Source: Pantoea piersonii (GTDB lineage Bacteria > Pseudomonadota > Gammaproteobacteria > Enterobacterales > Enterobacteriaceae). From it: 64,000 bases of DNA. A program made the translations under genes and the position numbers. The notes under the pieces are model-generated. The model did not search any database and was not told the origin of the DNA. It was given only the letters and a program-made list of their open reading frames with translations. This document shows positions 1-9,612 of the stretch, in pieces (position 1 is the stretch's first letter; each line of letters opens with the position of its first letter). The stretch is taken from positions 1 through 64,000 of the forward strand of contig NZ_RARB01000004.1 of NCBI RefSeq assembly GCF_003612015.1, written 5' to 3'.

Positions 1-108
1 TTAGCGCGGCGGTCCCACCTGACCCCATGCCGAACTCAGAAGTGAAACGCCGTAGCGCCGATGGTAGTGTGGGGTCTCCCCATGCGAGAGTAGGGAACTG
101 CCAGGCAT
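1..108 (+). rRNA. rrf: 5S ribosomal RNA, 3' part
   Basis: The first 108 bases match the enterobacterial 5S rRNA from about nucleotide 13 to its 3' end, including the block GACCCCATGCCGAACTCAG and the final TGCCAGGCAT. About 12 bases of the 5' end lie left of the window, which would restore the usual 120 nt. It is the end of an rRNA operon reading toward metA, and a strong terminator follows 12 bases later. Confidence 0.97.
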
Positions 109-120
109 CCATACAGAAAA

Positions 121-148
121 GCCCCCTGCTGACGCAGGGGGCTTTTTT
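121..148 (+). terminator. rRNA operon terminator
   Basis: A nine-base GC-rich stem (GCCCCCTGC with GCAGGGGGC) closes a TGAC loop and is followed by six T. It is a textbook intrinsic terminator placed just after the 5S rRNA 3' end. Confidence 0.93.
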
Positions 149-312
149 ACGTCTGTCGATCGCTGAAATTTATCTCTCAATATGCTTTAACCTGCCTTTT
201 TATCACCTGATTTTTGCCTCTTACGCTCTGTTTGCCGTTTTTAGCTGAAACATTTTCATTTATCGCATGAAGACTCGACATCATCATGTCGCCAGGTTAT
301 GGTTGGGCATCT

Positions 313-336
313 GGATGTCTAAACGTATATACGGTT
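313..336 (+). promoter_or_regulatory. MetJ operator: three tandem MET boxes
   Basis: Three adjacent octamers, GGATGTCT, AAACGTAT and ATACGGTT, resemble the MET box consensus AGACGTCT. The array ends 20 bases before the metA start codon. MetJ with S-adenosylmethionine is known to repress metA through such arrays. The exact promoter elements were not resolved. Confidence 0.65.
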
Positions 337-355
337 GTGAAGAGGAAAGCCGCAC

Positions 356-1285
356 ATGCCAATCAGGGTTCCCGACGAATTACCGGCAGTAAATTTCTTG
401 CGTAATGAGAACGTCTTTGTGATGACCTCATCGCGCGCCAGTGTTCAGGAAATCCGTCCGTTAAAAGTTCTGGTGCTCAATCTGATGCCGAAAAAGATCG
501 AGACGGAAAACCAGTTCCTGCGACTGCTCTCCAACTCGCCCTTACAGATCGACATACAGCTGCTGCGTATCGACAGCCGCGAATCGCGCAATACGCCGAC
601 GGAGCATCTCAACAACTTTTACTGCAACTTTGATGATATTCAGCACGATAACTTTGACGGGCTGATTGTCACTGGCGCGCCGCTTGGTCTGGTAGATTTT
701 AACGATGTCGCTTACTGGCCGCAGATCCAGCGCGTGCTGCACTGGGCGAAAGAGCATGTAACCTCAACGCTTTTTGTCTGCTGGGCAGTGCAGGCGGCGC
801 TGAATATTCTTTACGGCATTCCCAAGCAGACGCGTCAGAACAAACTGTCGGGCGTGTATGAACATCATATTTTGCATCCCCACGCACTGCTGACGCGCGG
901 CTTTGACGATAACTTTCTCGCGCCGCATTCGCGCTATGCCGATTTCCCGACGCAGCTGATCGCGGATTATACCGACCTGGAGCTGTTCGCCGAATCTGAG
1001 CAGACCGGCGCCTATCTGATGGCCAGTAAAGACAAACGTCTGGTTTTTGTTACCGGCCATCCTGAATATGACGCGCTCACTCTGTCTGGCGAATACCACC
1101 GGGATTACGAGGCGGGCCTGCAGCCGGAAGTGCCCTTTAACTATTTTCCCCAGGACAATCCGGAACTGCCGCCGCGCGCGACCTGGCGCAGCCACGGCAA
1201 CCTGCTGTTCTCCAACTGGCTAAACTATTATGTTTACCAGATTACGCCATTCGATCTGCGCCGCATGAATCCTACGCTGGAGTAA
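356..1285 (+). CDS. metA: Homoserine O-succinyltransferase
   Basis: Makes O-succinylhomoserine from homoserine and succinyl-CoA, the committed step of methionine synthesis in the cytoplasm. The 309-residue product has the family's usual length. Cys142 (in [10 protein letters not shown]) is the acyl-enzyme nucleophile. His235 and Glu237 (in VTGHPEYDA) complete the catalytic triad at the same numbers as in E. coli MetA. The ATG is preceded by AGAGGAA nine bases upstream. A MET-box array just upstream indicates repression by MetJ. The next gene, metH, catalyses the last step of the same pathway on the same strand, but the 130-base gap and a small hairpin suggest separate transcription. Confidence 0.97.
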   Translation: MPIRVPDELPAVNFLRNENVFVMTSSRASVQEIRPLKVLVLNLMPKKIETENQFLRLLSNSPLQIDIQLLRIDSRESRNTPTEHLNNFYCNFDDIQHDNFDGLIVTGAPLGLVDFNDVAYWPQIQRVLHWAKEHVTSTLFVCWAVQAALNILYGIPKQTRQNKLSGVYEHHILHPHALLTRGFDDNFLAPHSRYADFPTQLIADYTDLELFAESEQTGAYLMASKDKRLVFVTGHPEYDALTLSGEYHRDYEAGLQPEVPFNYFPQDNPELPPRATWRSHGNLLFSNWLNYYVYQITPFDLRRMNPTLE

Positions 1286-1323
1286 TCTGGTAGCAGGATC
1301 GTTCGCAAAAGTTTTTACGTCCC

Positions 1324-1344
1324 AGCCGCGTATTCGTCGCGGCT
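1324..1344 (+). terminator. Weak hairpin after metA
   Basis: A seven-base stem (AGCCGCG with CGCGGCT) and seven-base loop lie 38 bases after metA. There is no run of T, only TCCTCCCTT, so it may be a leaky stop or an RNA-stabilising hairpin. Confidence 0.25.
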
Positions 1345-1418
1345 TCCTCCCTTATGAAAGTTATGCCAGTATGACGCGCTGGTATTTTAGCCAGCAGACT
1401 GAGCTGAATGAGGCAAGA

Positions 1419-4400
1419 GTGAGCAACAGAATCGAAGCGCTGCATCAGCAGCTCGCGCAACGCATCATGGTGCTGGACGGCGGCATGGGCACCATGATCC
1501 AGAGTTATAAACTGGACGAGCAGGATTTTCGCGGCAGTCGTTTCGGCGACTGGCCCTGCGATCTTAAAGGCAACAACGATCTTCTGGTGCTCAGCAAGCC
1601 CGAGGTGATCCGCGAGATCCACCACGCTTATCTGGAAGCGGGCGCGGATATTCTGGAAACCAATACCTTCAACGCCACCCGGATCGCCATGGCGGATTAC
1701 CAGATGGAAGCGCTGTCGGCAGAGATTAACTACGAAGCCGCCCGGCTGGCGCGAGCCTGCTGCGACGAATGGACGGCGAAAACGCCGCATCGTCCACGCT
1801 ACGTCGCTGGCGTGCTTGGCCCAACCAACCGCACCTGTTCGATCTCACCGGACGTGAACGATCCCGCTTACCGCAACGTCACCTTCAACCAGCTGGTAGA
1901 GGCGTATCGCGAATCGACGCGCGCGCTGGTTGAGGGCGGCGCGGATATCATCATGATCGAAACGGTGTTCGATACGCTAAACGCCAAAGCGGCGATCTTC
2001 GCCGTGCAGACCGAGATGGAAGCGCTGGGCGTCAATCTGCCGCTGATGATCTCCGGCACAATTACCGATGCCTCAGGCCGTACGCTCTCCGGCCAGACGA
2101 CGGAAGCCTTCTACAACTCGCTGCGTCACGCCGAACCGCTGTCGTTTGGCCTCAACTGCGCCCTTGGCCCGGATGAGCTGCGCCAGTATGTGGCGGAGAT
2201 GTCGCGTATCGCCGAATGCTACGTCACGGCGCACCCCAATGCCGGGCTGCCCAATGCCTTTGGCGAATACGATCTTGATGCCGACGTGATGGCCGACCAG
2301 ATTGGCGAATGGGCGCGCGCCGGTTTCCTCAACATTATCGGCGGCTGCTGCGGCACCACACCGCAGCATATTAAGGCGATGGCGGATATTGTCGCAGGCG
2401 TTGCGCCGCGCAAACTGCCTGAGCTTCCGGTCGCCTGTCGCCTCTCCGGGCTTGAGCCGCTCAACATCAGCAGCGAGACGCTGTTCGTCAACGTAGGCGA
2501 ACGCACCAACGTCACCGGCTCGGCTAAGTTCAAGCGACTGATCAAAGAAGAGAAGTACAACGAAGCGCTGGAAGTCGCGCTGCAGCAGGTACAGAGCGGC
2601 GCGCAGGTTATCGATATCAATATGGATGAGGGAATGCTCGACGCCGAAGCGGCGATGGTGCGTTTCCTTAACCTGATCGCCGGCGAGCCGGATATTGCGC
2701 GCGTACCCATTATGATCGACTCCTCTAAGTGGGAAGTGATCGAGAAAGGCCTGCAGTGTATTCAGGGCAAAGGCATCGTTAACTCGATCTCAATGAAAGA
2801 GGGCGAGGAGATCTTTATCCACCATGCGCGACTGGTACGCCGCTACGGCGCGGCGATGGTGGTAATGGCCTTTGATGAGACGGGCCAGGCAGATACGCGC
2901 GCGCGCAAAATCGAGATTTGCCGCCGCGCCTATAAAATCCTTACCGAGCAGGTCGGCTTCCCGCCGGAAGATATTATCTTCGACCCGAATATCTTTGCGG
3001 TCGCCACCGGTATCGATGAGCACAACAACTACGCGATGGACTTTATCGGCGCCTGCGAAGATATCAAGCGTGAACTGCCGCATGCGATGATCTCCGGCGG
3101 CGTCTCTAACGTTTCCTTCTCCTTCCGCGGCAACGATCCGGTGCGCGAAGCCATTCACGCCGTGTTCCTCTATTACGCTATCCGCAACGGTATGGATATG
3201 GGGATTGTCAACGCCGGGCAGCTGGCGATTTATGACGATCTGCCTGCCGAACTGCGCGACGCGGTAGAGGACGTGATTCTCAATCGCCGCGCTGACGGCA
3301 CCGAGCGTCTGCTTGAGCTGGCGGAGAAATATCGCGCCAGCAAAGGCGACGGTGCAGAGGATAAGCAGCAGGCGGAATGGCGTAGCTGGGACGTGGTGAA
3401 GCGTCTGGAGTACTCGCTGGTTAAAGGCATCACCGAATTTATCGAGCAGGATACCGAAGAGGCGCGTCAGGCATCAGCGCGTCCCATTGAGGTGATTGAA
3501 GGCCCGTTAATGGCGGGAATGAATGTGGTAGGCGACCTGTTCGGGGAAGGGAAGATGTTCCTGCCGCAGGTGGTAAAGTCGGCGCGCGTCATGAAGCAGG
3601 CGGTGGCTTACCTTGAGCCCTATATTCAGGCCAGCAAAGAGGCGGGCCGCAGTAACGGCAAAATCGTGCTGGCCACGGTCAAAGGCGACGTGCATGACAT
3701 CGGTAAGAATATTGTCGGCGTTGTGCTGCAGTGTAATAACTACGAGATTATCGACCTCGGCGTGATGGTGCCGAGCGACAAGATCCTGAAAACCGCCATA
3801 GAGCAGAAGGCGGATATTATCGGGCTGTCGGGTCTCATCACGCCGTCGCTGGATGAGATGGTCAACGTCGCGAAAGAGATGGAACGTCAGGGCTTTACGC
3901 TGCCGCTGCTGATTGGCGGCGCGACGACCTCAAAGGCGCATACCGCCGTGAAGATCGAGCAGAACTACAGCGGCCCGACGGTCTACGTGCAGAATGCCTC
4001 GCGCACCGTCGGCGTGGTGTCATCGCTGCTGTCGCCGACGCTGAAAGAGGATTTCGTGGCGCGTACGCGTAAAGAGTATGACACCGTGCGTATTCAGCAC
4101 GCGCGTAAAAAACCGCGCACGCCGCCGGTTTCGCTACAGGTGGCGCGCGATAACGCGGTCCGTATCGACTGGGAAAGCTATACGCCGCCATCGGCGCATC
4201 GTCTCGGCGTCAGCGAGATATCGGTTGGCATCGATACGCTGCGCAACTACATCGACTGGACGCCGTTCTTTATGACCTGGTCGCTGGCGGGCAAATATCC
4301 GCGCATTCTTGAAGATGAAGTGGTAGGCGAAGAGGCGAAGCGTCTGTTTGCCGACGCCAACGCTATGCTGGACAGCCTCAGCGCGCAAAAAACGCTGACG

Positions 4401-5102
4401 CCGCGCGGTGTGGTGGGCATCTTCCCGGCCAACCGCGTCGGGGACGATATTGAGATTTACCGCGATGAGAGCCGTCGCGAGGTGATTGCCGTCAGCCATC
4501 ATTTGCGCCAGCAGACGGAGAAAACCGATTTCCCCAACTACTGTCTGGCGGATTATGTCGCGCCGAAGTCGAGCGGCAAGGCGGACTATCTGGGCGCTTT
4601 CGCCGTGACCGGCGGCCTTGAGGAGGACGCACTGGCGGAGGCGTATGACGCGCAGCACGACGATTACAACAAGATCATGGTTAAAGCGGTGGCCGATCGT
4701 CTGGCCGAAGCCTTCGCCGAGTATCTGCATGAGCGGGTGCGTAAGGTGATCTGGGGCTTCGCCGCCCATGAGAACCTGAGCAACGATGAGCTAATCCGCG
4801 AAAATTATCAGGGCATTCGTCCCGCGCCGGGCTATCCGGCCTGTCCGGAGCATACCGAGAAAGCGGCCATCTGGCAGCTGCTGGATGTGGAAACCCATAC
4901 CGGCATGAAGCTCACCGAATCCTTCGCCATGTGGCCTGGCGCGTCGGTTTCAGGCTGGTACTTCAGTCATCCCGACAGCCGCTATTTCGCAGTGGCGCAG
5001 ATACAGCGCGATCAGGTGGAAGATTACGCTGCGCGTAAAGGTATGGCGGTAAGCGAGGTAGAGCGCTGGCTGGCGCCGAACCTGGGATATGACGCGGATT
5101 AA
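1419..5102 (+). CDS. metH: Cobalamin-dependent methionine synthase
   Basis: Transfers a methyl group from 5-methyltetrahydrofolate to homocysteine through enzyme-bound cobalamin. The GTG at 1419, with TGAGG six bases upstream, gives 1227 residues, the E. coli length. The reading frame is open further left, but those codons have no family counterpart. Four modules are visible. The homocysteine/zinc barrel is at about 1-330, with zinc ligands Cys247, Cys310 and Cys311. The folate barrel is at about 350-620. The cobalamin cap and binding domain is at about 650-895, with cobalt-ligating His759 in DVHDIG. The S-adenosylmethionine reactivation domain runs from about 900 to the end. All key residues checked fall at the E. 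coli numbers. Confidence 0.97.
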   Translation: MSNRIEALHQQLAQRIMVLDGGMGTMIQSYKLDEQDFRGSRFGDWPCDLKGNNDLLVLSKPEVIREIHHAYLEAGADILETNTFNATRIAMADYQMEALSAEINYEAARLARACCDEWTAKTPHRPRYVAGVLGPTNRTCSISPDVNDPAYRNVTFNQLVEAYRESTRALVEGGADIIMIETVFDTLNAKAAIFAVQTEMEALGVNLPLMISGTITDASGRTLSGQTTEAFYNSLRHAEPLSFGLNCALGPDELRQYVAEMSRIAECYVTAHPNAGLPNAFGEYDLDADVMADQIGEWARAGFLNIIGGCCGTTPQHIKAMADIVAGVAPRKLPELPVACRLSGLEPLNISSETLFVNVGERTNVTGSAKFKRLIKEEKYNEALEVALQQVQSGAQVIDINMDEGMLDAEAAMVRFLNLIAGEPDIARVPIMIDSSKWEVIEKGLQCIQGKGIVNSISMKEGEEIFIHHARLVRRYGAAMVVMAFDETGQADTRARKIEICRRAYKILTEQVGFPPEDIIFDPNIFAVATGIDEHNNYAMDFIGACEDIKRELPHAMISGGVSNVSFSFRGNDPVREAIHAVFLYYAIRNGMDMGIVNAGQLAIYDDLPAELRDAVEDVILNRRADGTERLLELAEKYRASKGDGAEDKQQAEWRSWDVVKRLEYSLVKGITEFIEQDTEEARQASARPIEVIEGPLMAGMNVVGDLFGEGKMFLPQVVKSARVMKQAVAYLEPYIQASKEAGRSNGKIVLATVKGDVHDIGKNIVGVVLQCNNYEIIDLGVMVPSDKILKTAIEQKADIIGLSGLITPSLDEMVNVAKEMERQGFTLPLLIGGATTSKAHTAVKIEQNYSGPTVYVQNASRTVGVVSSLLSPTLKEDFVARTRKEYDTVRIQHARKKPRTPPVSLQVARDNAVRIDWESYTPPSAHRLGVSEISVGIDTLRNYIDWTPFFMTWSLAGKYPRILEDEVVGEEAKRLFADANAMLDSLSAQKTLTPRGVVGIFPANRVGDDIEIYRDESRREVIAVSHHLRQQTEKTDFPNYCLADYVAPKSSGKADYLGAFAVTGGLEEDALAEAYDAQHDDYNKIMVKAVADRLAEAFAEYLHERVRKVIWGFAAHENLSNDELIRENYQGIRPAPGYPACPEHTEKAAIWQLLDVETHTGMKLTESFAMWPGASVSGWYFSHPDSRYFAVAQIQRDQVEDYAARKGMAVSEVERWLAPNLGYDAD

Positions 5103-5175
5103 AAAGGGTGCTGGAAGCGGGCAACGGTAGCCGGTCGTAAAGTCGCTCAAGGCATTCCTGCTCGCTCCGCGCAGA

Positions 5176-5201
5176 GACGCACCTCATCTCTGAGGTGCGT
5201 C
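5176..5201. repeat. Perfect inverted repeat between metH and yjbH
   Basis: GACGCACCTCA and its exact complement are separated by TCTC, giving an 11-base-pair hairpin in the 204-base gap between two convergent genes. No T run follows on either side, so it is probably not itself the terminator. It could be one unit of a dispersed intergenic repeat, but no second copy was found in this window. Confidence 0.5.
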
Positions 5202-5230
5202 CTTGAACGGGCCAGCGCGCTGCGTTGTTC

Positions 5231-5250
5231 AAAACGCGCCTGGCGTTTTT
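5231..5250. terminator. Bidirectional terminator between metH and yjbH
   Basis: AAAACGC pairs with GCGTTTT around a GCCTG loop and is flanked by T on the + side and A on the left. This would give U tracts in both directions, fitting the convergent metH and yjbH. Confidence 0.5.
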
Positions 5251-5306
5251 AGCCCTGGCGCGTTCTGCTCCTTTCAGCCGCTTTAGCTGCGGTGCCCTCT
5301 GCCTGA

Positions 5307-7397
5307 TTAGTTAAAGCGCGCGTCGCGATCGGACGTCAGGTCATAAAGCTGATATTTGCGGCCCAGCATCTGTCCGCCGTCACGCGTCAGCGGCACCCAG
5401 TTGACCTGCGCGCGGCCGCGCGTCGGCGTAACGGTAAAGAGATCCAGTGGAATCGACAGATAGAAACCTTTGGTGAAATCCCCTTCGCCATACTGCTCTG
5501 ACGACACGTTGGTTTTGGTGGCATAGACGCCAACCATTACGCCGCTGTCGAAGCGCTTCGAAACGTCAAGCGTGACGCCCTTATCCTTCGCCAGATACTG
5601 TCCGACGCTCGCCTTCACCAGCAGATCCTGCATAAACCACGGCCGCCAGTAAGCCGTAACATGGCCAGTCGGCGCCTTGTAGTTGGTGAACTGCATCATG
5701 TTGTCCCAGTCGCGCTGGCGCACATAGTTGGCGTCAACGCCAAAGGCCCAGTTGCTGTCGACCGGACGGTAGAGCAGCTCGCCGCCGACGCCGCCATACA
5801 TCGTCTCAAGGTAACCGCCGTACATCTGGCCGTAAAAGCCGTTGCCGAGGTAGCCCATGTAGTTGGCCTGCAGATCGTTTACGTAGACGTTATTCTCGAC
5901 ATAGTCGCGGATATGGGTACGCACGCGCGGCAGGGTGGAGTCGGCGGGCGCGCCGTTATAGTTGAACTTGTCGTAGTTATTGGCGAGGTTGCCGAACAGG
6001 CTGCCGCCCACCAGCAAATGATCGGTAAACCAGTAATCCAGGTTGCCCATCACGCCGACCTGATACATGTAAAAGCTTTCCGGTCCGCCGACCGACTGGT
6101 TCAGCACCGGCGACAGGCTGTAGTTGAGCCGCTCTTTACGAATAAAGAATCCCTGCTCGGTCTCGCCCGCATCGACCGGGTTTTCACGCGTCTGGCGCAG
6201 CGGCTGCTCCTGGCCGAGCGGATAACCTTCCAGCTGATTGCGCAGGCTGCTTACGTCGGTGCGCGTCGTTACCTGCGGCATATTGAAACGCGACTCGGTG
6301 ACCTCGATGGTATCGATGCCTGCCGGCAGATTATTCATGATGATGCGGTTGGCGCGATCGACCCCTTCGCGCGTGTCACGATATTTGGTCTGCTCGCCGG
6401 AGACAAACAGCGTGCTGCCCCTGGTCTGAATGCGCGGCCCGTTCAGCCCGGCGTTGTACTTCAGGTCGGTCAGCTGGCTGGCGACGACGGTCGGCTCCAG
6501 CATGCGCTCCTGCGGATGAGGGCGGTAATCGGGCTTCGCGCTGTCAATATGCGCCTGATGCAGGTCGTTGAAGTTGGTGCGCACCGTCACGCCGAACATA
6601 AAGGTATTGCCGCGTTCATAGCTGGCGTTGATATCAGCCCAGTCGGTGACGCGGTAAATCGCGCCGACGTTGACCTTGCTGCGCTGGTCGAGCCTGCCAG
6701 CGAAATCATCCTGATAGTTGTTGCCTTCATACTCCAGCTTAAGGCGCAGCGGCTGCCACGGCGTCTGATACTCTACGCCGCCGAAGAGCGCCGAGGGGCC
6801 GTGAAACATCTGCGAGCCGTTGATGGAGCCCGCTTCGCCCACGCCAGGACGCTGACAGTAGCTGTCGCTGTAAGAGCAGAAGGGGTTTTTAACTGTGCCG
6901 CTGTTGCCGAGGTAGCCCCAACCGAGTCCGAGCGTAAAGTCGAAAGGTCCCCAGGCTTTGCTCGCCACCAGATATTCACTGTCGAACAGGCCGGTGCCGC
7001 CGAGATCGCGCGTGCCGAAAGCAACTTCCGGCAGCCAGTAGCTCTCTTTCAGCAGGCGCAGCTTGAGGTCGAACGCCTTGTCTTTATAGCTCTGGTTGCC
7101 GCTGAAACTCTCTACGGCGCTGTAGCGACGCGTGCGGACGTCGGTATAACGCACCGTAGTCTCCAGCCAGGGCAAGAGCTGCAGCGAGGCGGAGTAGTAG
7201 CGGTACTGATCGTTGTCGCGGAAGTTAAGGCTGAATTCCCCCTCGCGCGCCATACGCGCGGTCGGCACCTGCAGCAGGCCGACGCCGCCGAAATCTGACT
7301 GCGACGGACCCACCGGATCGGGAAAGGTATCGGCCTGCGCCTGGCACGCGGCGGCCACGGAAACAGCCAGCAGGCTGAAAAGAAGTCGTTTATTCAT
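5307..7397 (-). CDS. yjbH: YjbH-family outer-membrane polysaccharide protein
   Basis: Large beta-rich envelope protein of the YjbH/GfcD family, the last gene of the yjbEFGH operon linked in E. coli to Rcs-controlled exopolysaccharide production. The 696 residues match the usual length of about 698. The N-terminus ([20 protein letters not shown]) is a signal peptide. Cleavage may follow AQA or occur at the Cys as a weak lipobox. Many alternating aromatic segments fit a barrel. The ATG at 7397 overlaps the yjbG stop as TGATG, indicating translational coupling. An in-frame GTG one codon earlier is an alternative start. The biochemical role of this family is not established. Confidence 0.9.
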   Translation of the reverse strand: MNKRLLFSLLAVSVAAACQAQADTFPDPVGPSQSDFGGVGLLQVPTARMAREGEFSLNFRDNDQYRYYSASLQLLPWLETTVRYTDVRTRRYSAVESFSGNQSYKDKAFDLKLRLLKESYWLPEVAFGTRDLGGTGLFDSEYLVASKAWGPFDFTLGLGWGYLGNSGTVKNPFCSYSDSYCQRPGVGEAGSINGSQMFHGPSALFGGVEYQTPWQPLRLKLEYEGNNYQDDFAGRLDQRSKVNVGAIYRVTDWADINASYERGNTFMFGVTVRTNFNDLHQAHIDSAKPDYRPHPQERMLEPTVVASQLTDLKYNAGLNGPRIQTRGSTLFVSGEQTKYRDTREGVDRANRIIMNNLPAGIDTIEVTESRFNMPQVTTRTDVSSLRNQLEGYPLGQEQPLRQTRENPVDAGETEQGFFIRKERLNYSLSPVLNQSVGGPESFYMYQVGVMGNLDYWFTDHLLVGGSLFGNLANNYDKFNYNGAPADSTLPRVRTHIRDYVENNVYVNDLQANYMGYLGNGFYGQMYGGYLETMYGGVGGELLYRPVDSNWAFGVDANYVRQRDWDNMMQFTNYKAPTGHVTAYWRPWFMQDLLVKASVGQYLAKDKGVTLDVSKRFDSGVMVGVYATKTNVSSEQYGEGDFTKGFYLSIPLDLFTVTPTRGRAQVNWVPLTRDGGQMLGRKYQLYDLTSDRDARFN

Positions 7398-8134
7398 CAC
7401 TCTGGCACCCGGTGAGTCAGAACAGAAATCATGCGCTGGTTTAAATCGTCATACGCGTCAGGCAGGCTCCATGAGGAGAAGCCAAGCCAGATAATGCTGC
7501 CGGGCGCGACCTCGGTATGACGCTGGTTCCAGTAAGCCACCGGCACGCGCTGCGTCTCACCGGCGGGTGAGATCACCGTGGCGTAGCTGTTTTCCGCACC
7601 GGAAAGATGCTCGTGTCCCGCCAGATAGCCGCGTACCGTCTGGCCGGGCTGCCAGCTGACCTTGCCTGCGCCGCTTAGCGCGCCCAGCAGCCATACGCTG
7701 TCGGACTGCGGCGTCAGCCAGAGATCGTAACGACCCTCAAGACGACGGTTGGCATCGGCATGCAGGCGTATCCAGTCGGGATCGAGCGAGACGGACTGGC
7801 GACCCGTTACCGCGATCGCGCTGAGCTGGCGTACGACTTCGCCGATGGCGGCGGCGCGATCGCCGCTGCTTTGCGCCTGCCAGGCGCGCAGATCCGCCAG
7901 CGTTTGCTGCTGCTGTCGCTGCGCGATCGCGCTGGCGTTTCGTTCGGCAATTACCGCGCCGTCCCACCAGGCTTTGTCGATAAGCGCAGGCTGCGTCACC
8001 AGCTGCGCCAGGTTCTGTACGTTGTCGAGCGTGGCGCTGCCCTGCGCGGTATGCACCGTCACCTGTCCCGCCGCCCACGCGGCGCTGCTGCCAGCCAGCA
8101 TCAGCCCGACCAGCAAAGAGAGTGTTGTTTTCAT
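7397..8134 (-). CDS. yjbG: YjbG/GfcC-family periplasmic polysaccharide protein
   Basis: Encodes 245 residues with a clear Sec signal peptide ([20 protein letters not shown], cleavage near AWA-AG). It belongs to the YjbG/GfcC family, whose E. coli group-4 capsule member is periplasmic. It lies inside the leftward yjbEFGH operon. Its start overlaps the yjbF stop by four bases (ATGA) and its own stop overlaps the yjbH start, so the three genes are probably translationally coupled. Family membership is assigned from sequence likeness and operon position. No catalytic residues are recognisable, and a structural or export role is inferred. Confidence 0.9.
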   Translation of the reverse strand: MKTTLSLLVGLMLAGSSAAWAAGQVTVHTAQGSATLDNVQNLAQLVTQPALIDKAWWDGAVIAERNASAIAQRQQQQTLADLRAWQAQSSGDRAAAIGEVVRQLSAIAVTGRQSVSLDPDWIRLHADANRRLEGRYDLWLTPQSDSVWLLGALSGAGKVSWQPGQTVRGYLAGHEHLSGAENSYATVISPAGETQRVPVAYWNQRHTEVAPGSIIWLGFSSWSLPDAYDDLNQRMISVLTHRVPE

Positions 8135-8778
8135 GATTTCGCCGGCTTCAGAAGGGTAGTGGCAACAGGGAAGTCGTCCGCAGCCAGCATCTGGCGCGCC
8201 TGCACCACTTCGCCGCTGCTGTTATCGATCCAGAAGGTGTTTTCCCAGGCGCGACCAGTGGCCGCGATGCGTGCCTGCTCGGTCCAGACGCGACAGGCGA
8301 CGCGGCGACCCGCCAGCGTCAGCACCTCGTCTGTGCCGCGCGCAAAGCGGGAACTCACGGTAGCGGCGCGCGTCTTGCCGTTTTCGGTCCACTGCACGAT
8401 ACGCGTCCAGTTAGCGCCGTCGCGCAGATGCAGCGCGTCCGCCAGCGGGTCCTGCGGCAGATTACTGACCTGCTGCAGGTTATCCGGCAGGCCCAGGGTT
8501 TTCACCAGGCGGCCGTGTCGGGTCACCAGCATGGCGTTATCCTGAGTAATCCACTTCTGCTGGCCGTTTTCGTTATAGCCCAGCACGACGAAAATCTGTG
8601 GACCTTCATTAATACGGGCATAGAGGCTGGCATAGGGCAGATCGGCGATCTGCTGGTCGGTTTTAACCACGTCATCGGGGCCAGACACCGCCATCATGAC
8701 GGTCTGTTCCAGCCCTTTTTGCGTCTGCGTGCAGGCCTGCAGCAGCAGGCAAGCCAGCAAAAAAGGAAGTTGGCGCAC
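8131..8778 (-). CDS. yjbF: YjbF/GfcB-family lipoprotein
   Basis: The 215-residue product starts at a GTG (8778), with CAGGGA seven bases upstream. Although the frame is open further upstream, this start places a lipoprotein signal at the N-terminus (RQLPFLLACLLLQAC, lipidated Cys after LQA) and gives the family length of about 212. It is the YjbF/GfcB member of the yjbEFGH operon, expected to be anchored in the envelope. An intrinsic terminator lies between yjbE and this gene, so yjbFGH probably depend on readthrough and are expressed less than yjbE. The overlap with yjbG is four bases. Confidence 0.9.
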   Translation of the reverse strand: MRQLPFLLACLLLQACTQTQKGLEQTVMMAVSGPDDVVKTDQQIADLPYASLYARINEGPQIFVVLGYNENGQQKWITQDNAMLVTRHGRLVKTLGLPDNLQQVSNLPQDPLADALHLRDGANWTRIVQWTENGKTRAATVSSRFARGTDEVLTLAGRRVACRVWTEQARIAATGRAWENTFWIDNSSGEVVQARQMLAADDFPVATTLLKPAKS

Positions 8779-8806
8779 TGTATGTCCCTGTAAAAGAAGC
8801 CAAAGC

Positions 8807-8835
8807 AAAAAATAACCACACGACTGTGTGGTTAT
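8807..8835 (-). terminator. Internal terminator/attenuator between yjbE and yjbF
   Basis: Read leftward, a ten-base perfect stem (ATAACCACAC with GTGTGGTTAT) with a four-base loop is followed by six T. It sits 16 bases after the yjbE stop and 28 bases before the yjbF start. It would favour yjbE mRNA over the downstream genes. Confidence 0.85.
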
Positions 8836-8851
8836 GTTTAAAGGTGCTACA

Positions 8852-9100
8852 TCAACGAGTGGTGCTCGTTGTCGTCGTGGTTGTTGTACCGGTATTCGCA
8901 CCGTCACCACCGCCAGAGGCAGCGATGCCGACACCGACTAATGCGCCGAGCGCGCCGATACCGACAGCGGTTGAAGTGCCGGCGGAGATTGCTCCCGCCT
9001 GCGCACCCGCTGCGGCACCCGCTTCTTCCGGAGCGGCAAAAGCCACGGAATGCGCTGCGACGTATAGTACGGCTGCTCCGGCAACCATGATTTTTTTCAT
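8852..9100 (-). CDS. yjbE: YjbE, small secreted Ala/Gly/Thr-rich protein
   Basis: An 82-residue product, close to the 80 residues of E. coli YjbE, and the first gene of yjbEFGH. The signal peptide (MKKIMVAGAAVLYVAAHSVA, cleavage near AFA-AP) precedes a low-complexity Ala/Gly segment with GIGALGALVGVGIAASGGG, then a tail of nine threonines interrupted once before the terminal TTR. The start is supported by CAGGA upstream. Composition is unlike the neighbouring enzymes, but the gene order and terminator make it a convincing gene. Its molecular role is unknown. A surface or periplasmic role in exopolysaccharide production is inferred from the operon. Confidence 0.88.
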   Translation of the reverse strand: MKKIMVAGAAVLYVAAHSVAFAAPEEAGAAAGAQAGAISAGTSTAVGIGALGALVGVGIAASGGGDGANTGTTTTTTTSTTR

Positions 9101-9153
9101 ACAGCTTGTCCTGCATTGAGTGAATGAAGGATGTACCCATTTCGGGCGTGTTC

Positions 9154-9182
9154 AGTATAGGGCAACAAATTACCAGAGTTCA
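9154..9182 (-). promoter_or_regulatory. Candidate yjbE promoter
   Basis: On the minus strand a TATACT hexamer (9159-9154) resembles a sigma-70 -10 element. A weak -35 candidate, TGAACT, lies 17 bases upstream. Transcription would start some 45 bases before the yjbE ATG. Confidence 0.4.
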
Positions 9183-9567
9183 GCGTGGGAAAAAGCGGTC
9201 GAAACGGCCCCCCTGTTTTGGCTAAAAAGGAGACTAAACAGCAATAACCCCTTTTTTCTTCTTAATATTTACGGCAGGACGGAATTAATTGCTGTCATGG
9301 AATTACATGCAAAGCGTTTTTTACTTTTTTAGTAATAAATGGGACTGAAACGCTATTATCAGATTTTACCTGGCGAGCTAAAAATAAAATTCCTTTTAAA
9401 AACAGGAGGAAGGGGAGAGGTGAAGGGGAAATAAGGGCCATTTTAAACGCGAGAGGGACTGGCTTTTTAACTGCATCTTCAGAGCAATCTCAACTCAATT
9501 TAAGAATTATCCCGTCTGGCTTGCGCATATTATCAGCCAAAAAGCGTTTATTTTCTTCGCCGCGGCA
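9183..9567. other. AT-rich noncoding stretch between yjbE and pgi
   Basis: No supportable reading frame is present. The only motif noted is TAAGAATTATCCCG at 9501-9514, which matches 10 of 14 positions of an RcsAB-type box (TAAGAATATTCCTA as remembered). It lies about 400 bases upstream of yjbE. The remainder is AT-rich and probably holds upstream control sequence for the operon. Confidence 0.4.
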
Positions 9568-9592
9568 ATAAAAAGGCGGCCGTATGGCCGCC
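9568..9592 (-). terminator. pgi terminator
   Basis: Read leftward, GGCGGCC pairs with GGCCGCC around ATAC and is followed by TTTTTAT. It starts 20 bases after the pgi stop codon. Confidence 0.85.
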
Positions 9593-9612
9593 ATAAAGAG
9601 ATTCAGTGCTAA

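Noticed and set aside
27-248. Rightward 73-codon frame at the left edge
   Set aside because: It runs through the 5S rRNA and its terminator, so it is coincidental.
5661-7298. Rightward 545-codon open frame
   Set aside because: It is antisense to yjbH, whose signal peptide, length and operon overlaps are convincing. Long antisense frames are common in GC-rich genes.
8826-9119. Rightward frame opposite yjbE
   Set aside because: Shadow of yjbE. The terminator and ribosome site favour the leftward gene.
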